Source of the DNA: Candidatus Omnitrophota bacterium
GTDB lineage: Bacteria; Omnitrophota; Gorgyraeia; 2-01-FULL-45-10
DNA length: 10,475 bases
Direction of reading: 5' to 3'
Assembly: GCA_026387165.1 (NCBI GenBank)
Contig: JAPLMG010000028.1
Coordinates: forward strand, 1-10,475
Below, piece after piece: positions 7,501 to 10,475 of the stretch (positions within the stretch are counted from its first letter, which is position 1; every line of letters starts with the position of its first letter). A program made the position numbers and the translations under genes. The notes below the pieces were generated by a model. It made no database searches. It had not been told where the DNA came from and was given only the letters and a program-made list of their open reading frames with translations.

Positions 7501-10475
7501 GGTGATTATGGGACAGAACGTCGGTGTCTATCTGTACAAAAAGATATTCGCGTTAGAAGAGTGCCTGCGGGTATGCGCCGAGGACGGTGTTGTATATTTT
7601 GACCATGATGCAGTATATATAGCATCGGGAAACAAAAATATATCCGCAGGCGAATACTTAAAACAACTGAACGATCCCCGCATAATGATCTTTGATGTTT
7701 ATGGAGATAGAGGTAAATTTATCAATGCCAAAGGCTTCAAATCGCCGCAATTTACGGAAATAGGAATAAGAAAAGACGGCGACAAAACCGTTCCTTTTGT
7801 GTACACGTACTACAAGCCTCTTCGACCAACAGAATCAGGAACCGGGGACAACGCCCAATTATTGGAACCGCCTGCCGAGCAGGCGAAACTTGGAATTTTA
7901 AGTTCGGCAAACTGGAACGCGGCGGCGGGTTTAGAGCCGTCTTCCGGCCAGGAAACTGCCGGGCCATGGCCAAATCAGCCTTTGAATGGGCCTGGCCAAT
8001 TCGGCGCCGTAGAGATAGGCGATCTGCCGCCTCCCGATGAATCGCCCCGAGACGGCGCGCCGCAAGCCGTGTCCCCGGAAACGGCGAATAATCTCACGTC
8101 CACCATAGAACGGTCATGGCATGCCGACGCGCTCGCGGCGCTGATGACGGAGCCCATCACAAACAGCGAATTATTCAGCCAATTGTGTGATAAGGGCCAC
8201 AGCGTTTCATACGCTGAACTTGTTGAATTTATACGTGATAGCAAAGCCATTCTGTCGGAGGATGACGTATTTAAAGGCACTTATGAAAAATGGGGAGAGG
8301 TTTTTAGCATTATCAGTAAGGAAGATTTTGAAAAAAAAGGCAGGCTTCTTACTGAAGATGAAGAGATAGCATTGGGAAAATTGAAATACAATGGGAATCG
8401 CGCCGCATGGAAGGCATTGATCTGCTTTAATATCAGGTTAATTCCTCATCTGCGTAAAACTTATATAAAATTGAATCCGCGCATGTCAATTCTGAGAGAC
8501 GGCAACAAATTGGATTCAGATGTCGACATAATATGTTTTCAGGCTCTCATGAGAGCCGCGGCAAAGTTTAATTGGCGCAGAGACAGCCGCTTTTCATCAT
8601 ACGCAGGTCCGGCTATATATCACGCTTTAGGACGGCTATGGCGAAATTTCTCCCGCCGGCCGCAGATTAACGTGAGGTCTTCAGGGGAAGACGAAGAGGG
8701 GTATGATGATTTATTATCGATGCTTCGTGGAAAAGAAAGAATATTCCGGAATGGGGAAGAAAATTTATGCTTTTCATATTTTATCAGAGATATATTAAAA
8801 GCCCCCGAAGTCAACCACAGGGTTCTCTTAAACGCTATTCGTCTTTTTAAATTTGATAATGGAGTAAAAATACTCATCGAGGATGCGATAAAAAGATACT
8901 GCCCGGGACATCTTGAGAAGATCATTCAAATGTTCATGAGTTATATGCGCGCGGACGAGAATCAGATAGAGATGGGCAGGATGCTTCATACGACAAGAGC
9001 CAATGTCTCAAGGATGGTCATCAGGATCCTTAAAAAATTAAATAAAGCGGGTTTTCTGGAAGAATTAAAAGAAATATGCGAAGAGGCGGCCGAGAATATC
9101 ATTGTTGAAGGGATAGCGGAAGAGAGGCCGGGAAGGTTCAGGTTGGATTTACGCAAAGGCAAAAAGACCTTCACGGTAACTTATGAGTGGCGGGAACCTG
9201 AAGCCGCATTGTGTAAAGACCGCGCTGAGAAACTGACACAAAAAATCATAGAGGCCAGCAAGCAACTCGCGCTGGAGGGATTCCGTGTAACGAAATGTCA
9301 GATAGCGCTGGTGTGCGGAATTACCGATAGAACGCTGAGAAACTACGAAAAGAGAAGCGATGCTGTCAGCGCGGCGGTAAGAAATGCGTTAAAGAGCACG
9401 GCGCGCTTGCCAAAAAGGCCTGTTTCCGGAGCGGCGGCTCCAAGCGGCGAATCTGCGAATCCGACCCTACTTTTCAAAGGGAAATTACACGCTCATTCTT
9501 CTGTTGCCCTCCTTCATACAGCCGGCAAGATGGAGGCAGAAGGCGCGAGATTTTCAGGAGAGGATGAATACTGGCTTAAAGCCCTCGGCACGGGGCCTGA
9601 ATGGTCGAAAGAAGGCGTAATATCGGTTTATCAGCATGTGATCGATAAATTGAGAGAGCTTTGCGGCGGAGAGCTTAAGGGGAAGAGGCTGTTGGAAATC
9701 GGCTGCGGCGATGGGAGGATATTGAGGTATCTAAAAGAGGAATTTGGGATGGATGTCGTGGGGATAGAGGTTTCTCCCGTAGCAATAGAGATGGCAAAGA
9801 GGCATAACGGCCTAGACGGAAAAATATTCCCGCCGGAGGAATCACAAAAGATCGCTAAGCAGTGGGCCGATATCATATTGAGCATAAGGTTTCTTGAGCA
9901 GTTGACCGCGCCCGAACATATCGCGAAAGAAGCCTTGAGAGAATCCGACAGGATATTGAAAAGCGGCGGATTGCAGCTGCATTTTACAAGCGACGCGCCT
10001 TACGCGAAGGCGCTTTCGGATATCGGATACAGCGGTGTCAGGAAAGAGCCGGCGCCTGTTAACGGATATTTCGTATATGCGAGGAAGAGAGCGACAGATG
10101 TTGCGGCAGAAAGCTTGCCGCGCATCGCGAAACCCGGCGAAACACCGCCGAAGAGCCCGCTTGAGCCGGGCAGCGACCTGGGCAAGCGCTGGCTCAAACA
10201 GTCGGCGGAAGATCAGCCGAAGCCCGTTAACCGGGATGGGAAACCAAAAAAGATCACTCCGAAACAGATCAAAAGAGGGATATTGATCAGGAGGTTAATT
10301 AAAAAAATAGAAGAGCATGGCAAAAAGCCGACTTTCAAAAGAATAACCGACGCGATCGCGGAATTAGCAGGTAATTCCGCTGATATAGAACCGCTGACTT
10401 ATACCCAGGTAATACGCACATTAAGAGCTAACGGGATTTGGTTGGGGGGCAGACTTATTGATGATAAAGCAAGGA
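4487..10475 (+). CDS. Giant multidomain protein: signal peptide, membrane block, glycosyltransferase, methyltransferases, sigma-70-like and HTH modules; 3'-partial (ORF2)
   Basis: The frame is open from ATG 4487 to the window end, giving 1996 complete codons and no stop. A TGA at 4478-4480 in the same frame makes ATG 4487 the first possible start. The ribosome site is weak: GCGGA at 4471-4475, then an A-rich spacer. Module order: Sec leader (1-25); P/E/K/G linker (about 110-198); Mpv17-like membrane block (199-405); HEAT-like helices (435-490); GT2 glycosyltransferase (520-794); linker copy 1 (808-842); methyltransferase-like fold (860-1112); linker copy 2 (1159-1193); sigma-70-like module (1287-1522); HTH-like segment (1579-1637); class I SAM methyltransferase (1662-1868); linker; HTH-like segment (1921-1996+). 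The combination is unusual because an exported or membrane-anchored protein would not normally carry SAM-, sugar-nucleotide- and RNA-polymerase-related modules. Cellular role is unknown; lipid or glycan modification at the envelope is one possibility from the GT2 module. Confidence 0.93.
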   Translation, partial: MKKRIIKTISTVLILAFAAQDMVWANPEIFERGAASSAVQIPSMFQYIRSDTYEKMLEAKLEFVLSSISSLKDFDYRLTLPMEEQGIKIDLGFDRPYREGDNTVIPCFLTAPISVSQYEAVIGPDRSLKELRKPKSETKPATLSEPMREKREPGALGAAAADWPGFTPGDKQYTDEPANDPEQKDISTGPVKAVMPPFVKRIFKVLTFTSIAGIAVAILFAGGYLDWYVQIKGSIPPGAIFYWPAAMLDIITGVFICGTADAVGQYINHGKDIRVRQSLIMGLFGILQGVLTHMLLNIPDLLPVIHQGFIQELFRTGVVLPGGFIISLVWARATSFGRRILRVKDYSERKELKKTLDVMLFKFTIAPLVTYMIINKLAQPVRVVTTQIWDYIMTIFVSYLMHRRDSLLARHILKLLHIAPSVEKVEVPEDDLAIMVRKASYIEYYANFVDPQDIRYIAIPILRNIMRDEGPLVRVAAKRMLNNLRGRLKVPRFNMSPRSEAEGKKIEESLKIIRSVNTPVNIAWIIPMYKEERRLNPKSQYNPLGEDALRKKIAQALTLRKTNPLVQMRFYMVDDASPGYYSSANSVNKLWRKIQREYARNGVMFPPEPDMVKVIRLSPEEKKGKKGGAVLLGIQDALKDGWADYIGYTDLDISTDIRQAGLLLDPLLAGKAGTAIGSRWTKGAQQRNVPLSGRVSSKVYNWCVQLLIPPLRGISDTQRGFKLFSREAAGSILPHAKDKSFAFDTELLLLSKLKGFNIAEVPISWSDSAEASTLAMPTESLRMLRSLFVQRRHMFNAGLRKHGASNSGPWLDKPMNRPGQSGAVQIGDLPPSNGSSRNGSPQTRSGDDPGALGQGNAEAPLDEYLRGSLWPSIPGPLGPNIYFDERCINRSFKTLDLYNEFDISKEIERRVGESHGKPVKILLLGVGRGFEAFGMMQKYREKAEITATAKEDLLYRAPEELVERFQYYDISVTAEEAAEYIRALRSRYIKCDLDKGIPLREKYDLVIMGQNVGVYLYKKIFALEECLRVCAEDGVVYFDHDAVYIASGNKNISAGEYLKQLNDPRIMIFDVYGDRGKFINAKGFKSPQFTEIGIRKDGDKTVPFVYTYYKPLRPTESGTGDNAQLLEPPAEQAKLGILSSANWNAAAGLEPSSGQETAGPWPNQPLNGPGQFGAVEIGDLPPPDESPRDGAPQAVSPETANNLTSTIERSWHADALAALMTEPITNSELFSQLCDKGHSVSYAELVEFIRDSKAILSEDDVFKGTYEKWGEVFSIISKEDFEKKGRLLTEDEEIALGKLKYNGNRAAWKALICFNIRLIPHLRKTYIKLNPRMSILRDGNKLDSDVDIICFQALMRAAAKFNWRRDSRFSSYAGPAIYHALGRLWRNFSRRPQINVRSSGEDEEGYDDLLSMLRGKERIFRNGEENLCFSYFIRDILKAPEVNHRVLLNAIRLFKFDNGVKILIEDAIKRYCPGHLEKIIQMFMSYMRADENQIEMGRMLHTTRANVSRMVIRILKKLNKAGFLEELKEICEEAAENIIVEGIAEERPGRFRLDLRKGKKTFTVTYEWREPEAALCKDRAEKLTQKIIEASKQLALEGFRVTKCQIALVCGITDRTLRNYEKRSDAVSAAVRNALKSTARLPKRPVSGAAAPSGESANPTLLFKGKLHAHSSVALLHTAGKMEAEGARFSGEDEYWLKALGTGPEWSKEGVISVYQHVIDKLRELCGGELKGKRLLEIGCGDGRILRYLKEEFGMDVVGIEVSPVAIEMAKRHNGLDGKIFPPEESQKIAKQWADIILSIRFLEQLTAPEHIAKEALRESDRILKSGGLQLHFTSDAPYAKALSDIGYSGVRKEPAPVNGYFVYARKRATDVAAESLPRIAKPGETPPKSPLEPGSDLGKRWLKQSAEDQPKPVNRDGKPKKITPKQIKRGILIRRLIKKIEEHGKKPTFKRITDAIAELAGNSADIEPLTYTQVIRTLRANGIWLGGRLIDDKAR
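5081..5701 (+). other. Mpv17/PMP22-like membrane domain of ORF2 (residues ~199-405)
   Basis: About five or six membrane segments are visible: 206-226, around 242-258, 279-297, 316-335, 358-377 and 385-402. The landmarks recall the Mpv17/PMP22 family of small peroxisomal and mitochondrial membrane proteins: a G-x-x-D-x-x-x-Q element (G258-T-A-D261-A-V-G-Q265, compared with GDxxxQ), R-x-R-Q before the next helix, a K-K-T-L-D357 element before the FTIAPL helix (compared with KKxxxDQxxxxP), and W389-D-Y-I-M-T followed by S-Y-L-M-H-R at the end. The family motifs are only partly kept, and the resemblance comes from pattern reading alone. Family proteins are about 170-200 residues, which fits the block. 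Substrate or channel activity cannot be inferred. Confidence 0.4.
5789..5956 (+). other. HEAT-like helical segment of ORF2 (residues ~435-490)
   Basis: Amphipathic helices contain DIRYIAIPILRNI followed by GPLVRVAAKRMLNNL. The L/V-R-x-A-A-x-x-x-L pattern is typical of HEAT or armadillo-type repeats. Only one or two units are visible, between the membrane block and the glycosyltransferase, so this may be a connecting helical hairpin and not a true solenoid. Confidence 0.35.
6044..6868 (+). other. Family 2 glycosyltransferase domain of ORF2, dolichyl-phosphate-glucose-synthase type (residues 520-794)
   Basis: The order of motifs fits GT-A fold family 2 enzymes that move a sugar from a nucleotide-sugar to a polyprenyl phosphate. 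First strand: V-N-I-A-W-I-I-P-M-Y-K-E-E. Second acidic motif: V-D574-D575-A-S. DxD-like motif: T-D650-L-D652-I-S-T. Then G677-S-R679-W, the diagnostic I-S-D716-T-Q-R-G-F-K-L-F block, F-A-F-D744-T-E-L-L-L-L, and E-V-P-I-S-W near the end. These blocks are shared with the ALG5/DPG-synthase branch and bacterial relatives. All expected acidic residues are present, so activity is plausible. A roughly 35-residue basic insertion with KKGKKGG lies before the DxD region. Substrates are inferred only. Catalysis would need the cytoplasmic side, which bears on membrane topology. Confidence 0.85.
6908..7012 (+). repeat. Linker repeat copy 1 (residues 808-842 of ORF2)
   Basis: This 105-base in-frame segment is a direct repeat of 7961-8065. 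Codon-by-codon comparison gives 82 of 105 identical bases and 22 of 35 identical residues, with no gap. The conserved core encodes IGDLPP and surrounding P/G/S/Q residues. It is low-complexity and probably disordered, joining the glycosyltransferase to the first methyltransferase-like module. After it comes PGALG, a motif that also occurs in the N-terminal linker of the same protein. Confidence 0.9.
7064..7816 (+). other. Class I methyltransferase-like Rossmann domain 1 of ORF2, degenerate (residues ~860-1112)
   Basis: A buried strand and glycine loop (K920-I-L-L-L-G925-V-G927-R-G929-F-E-A) stands where class I SAM enzymes have motif I. Further on, Y1003-D-L-V-I-M-G and then L-E-E-C-L-R-V-C-A-E-D-G-V-V-Y-F-D resemble motifs IV-VI (strand, helix, then an L-x-x-G-G-like turn and strand). 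The acidic residue that normally binds the SAM ribose after motif I is not obvious, so SAM binding is uncertain. The flanking linker repeats set its borders. No target can be named. Confidence 0.6.
7863..7918. repeat. Small palindromic element inside the coding linker, flanked by TGGAAC
   Basis: CGCCTGC and GCAGGCG (7869-7885) form a perfect 7-bp stem around CGA. AACTT and AAGTT (7887-7904) form a second arm pair, extended by G-U pairs in RNA. TGCCGA (7873-7878) and TCGGCA (7904-7909) also pair, allowing an alternative fold. The short direct repeat TGGAAC occurs at 7863-7868 and 7913-7918. The element is translated in frame as PPAEQAKLGILSSANW within the linker between the methyltransferase-like and sigma-like modules. 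It may be a dispersed palindromic repeat that landed in a tolerant linker. Confidence 0.5.
7961..8065 (+). repeat. Linker repeat copy 2 (residues 1159-1193 of ORF2)
   Basis: This is the second copy of the 105-base direct repeat at 6908-7012, offset by exactly 1053 bases (351 codons), so both copies are read in the same frame. Most differences are third-position changes or single substitutions, so the resemblance is at both DNA and protein level. It precedes the sigma-like module. Confidence 0.9.
8345..9052 (+). other. Sigma-70-like module of ORF2 (residues ~1287-1522)
   Basis: L-L-T-E-D-E-E-I-A-L-G-K-L followed by N-R-A-A-W-K-A-L-I-C-F-N1315-I-R-L-I and R-K-T-Y matches the layout of sigma regions 1.2/2.1 (LTxEEE..., then A..LI..NLRLV...A.KY). 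A-L-M-R-A-A-A-K-F1361-N-W-R-R-D-S-R-F-S-S-Y1372-A followed by A-I-Y-H-A-L matches regions 2.2-2.4 (GL.rAv.kFD..rg..FSTYA...I..Ai). At 1475-1522, L-E-K-I-I-Q-M-F, I-E-M-G-R-M-L-H-T-T-R-A-N-V-S-R and I-L-K-K-L-N-K-A-G resemble the region 4 helix-turn-helix. The DLIQEG-like core-binding stretch is altered (D-V-D-I-I-C-F-Q), the region 2 front contains an insertion, and region 3 is hard to see. It may be a divergent sigma factor or a module that kept the fold with a new role. Confidence 0.7.
9221..9397 (+). other. Helix-turn-helix-like segment of ORF2 (residues 1579-1637)
   Basis: A helix (EKLTQKIIEASKQLALEGF) is followed by V-T-K-C-Q-I-A-L-V-C-G-I-T-D-R-T-L-R-N-Y and then another helix (DAVSAAVRNAL). 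The spacing I-A-x-x-C-G-I-T-x-R-T-L-x-x-Y is close to the HTH of TetR/AraC-like or recombinase-type DNA-binding domains. It lies between the sigma-like module and the second methyltransferase. DNA binding is an inference from pattern only. Confidence 0.45.
9470..10090 (+). other. Class I SAM-dependent methyltransferase domain 2 of ORF2 (residues 1662-1868)
   Basis: Motif I is canonical: L1736-E-I-G1739-C-G1741-D-G1743-R. The acidic residue after strand 2 is present in D-V-V-G-I-E-V-S. Motif IV is W-A-D-I-I-L-S-I-R-F-L-E-Q-L, followed by the helix with E-A-L-R-E-S-D-R-I-L-K-S-G-G, the usual post-motif pattern of Methyltransf_11/25-type enzymes, and a closing strand, L-Q-L-H-F. All SAM-binding elements look intact, so this copy is likely competent, unlike domain 1. 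The acceptor is unknown. An N-terminal helix with F-S-G-E-D-E-Y-W-L probably caps the fold. Confidence 0.85.
10247..10475 (+). other. C-terminal HTH-like segment of ORF2, cut by window edge (residues 1921-1996+)
   Basis: After a P/G/K/E linker (about 1870-1920), basic helices (QIKRGILIRRLIKKIEEHG) are followed by P-T-F-K-R-I-T-D-A-I-A-E-L-A and L-T-Y-T-Q-V-I-R-T-L-R-A-N-G-I-W-L-G. This helix-turn-helix-like layout resembles winged-helix folds with a final short strand. It is incomplete, so the family cannot be named. Confidence 0.35.

Noticed and set aside
8330..8339. Programmed frameshift at a run of eight A bases
   Set aside because: The A AAA AAG heptamer is not in the required phase, and the zero frame continues open through a good sigma-like module. 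No alternative product is indicated.

Overview
The window is almost entirely filled by two very long plus-strand reading frames, both cut by the window edges. ORF1 (2-4426) is at least 1474 residues and enters from the left. ORF2 (4487 to the right edge) is at least 1996 residues and has no stop before the window ends. Only 60 bases separate them. No RNA gene, insertion sequence, CRISPR array or phage gene was seen. The giant multidomain proteins, low-complexity P/G/E/D/S linkers, a Sec-type leader ending in QDMVWANPE, and mid-range GC resemble Candidatus Omnitrophota (former OP3). That placement is recollection of family style, not a database result.

ORF1 layout: an unrecognised soluble N-terminal part, a polytopic membrane block (about residues 364-592), a long unrecognised soluble stretch, a linker, a module with an H-E-L-R-E motif and a later histidine (about 1041-1240), a second linker, and an alpha/beta-looking C-terminal module (about 1321-1474). 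The gap that follows holds four tandem copies of a 7-base unit (ATAGTTN-like) and a perfect 10+10 base inverted repeat with a 2-base centre. No U-tract follows it, so it is not a textbook terminator.

ORF2 layout: Sec-type signal peptide (1-25), linker, Mpv17/PMP22-like membrane block (about 199-405), HEAT-like helices (about 435-490), family 2 glycosyltransferase of the dolichyl-phosphate-glucose-synthase type (520-794), linker copy 1 (808-842), degenerate class I methyltransferase-like fold (about 860-1112), a linker containing a small palindromic element, linker copy 2 (1159-1193), sigma-70-like module with recognisable regions 1.2/2 and 4 (about 1287-1522), a helix-turn-helix-like segment (1579-1637), a canonical class I SAM methyltransferase (1662-1868), another linker, and a further HTH-like segment running off the edge (1921-1996+).

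The most notable point is the mixture in one chain: an export signal and membrane block joined to enzymes that need cytoplasmic substrates (nucleotide-sugar, SAM) and to a sigma-factor-like module. The methyltransferase-like module between linker copies 1 and 2 lies in a unit of exactly 351 codons delimited by direct repeats that are 78% identical in DNA. This looks like a module gained by, or losable through, linker recombination. How the two giant proteins work together cannot be read from the sequence. Both carry membrane blocks and similar linkers, and they may be co-transcribed.
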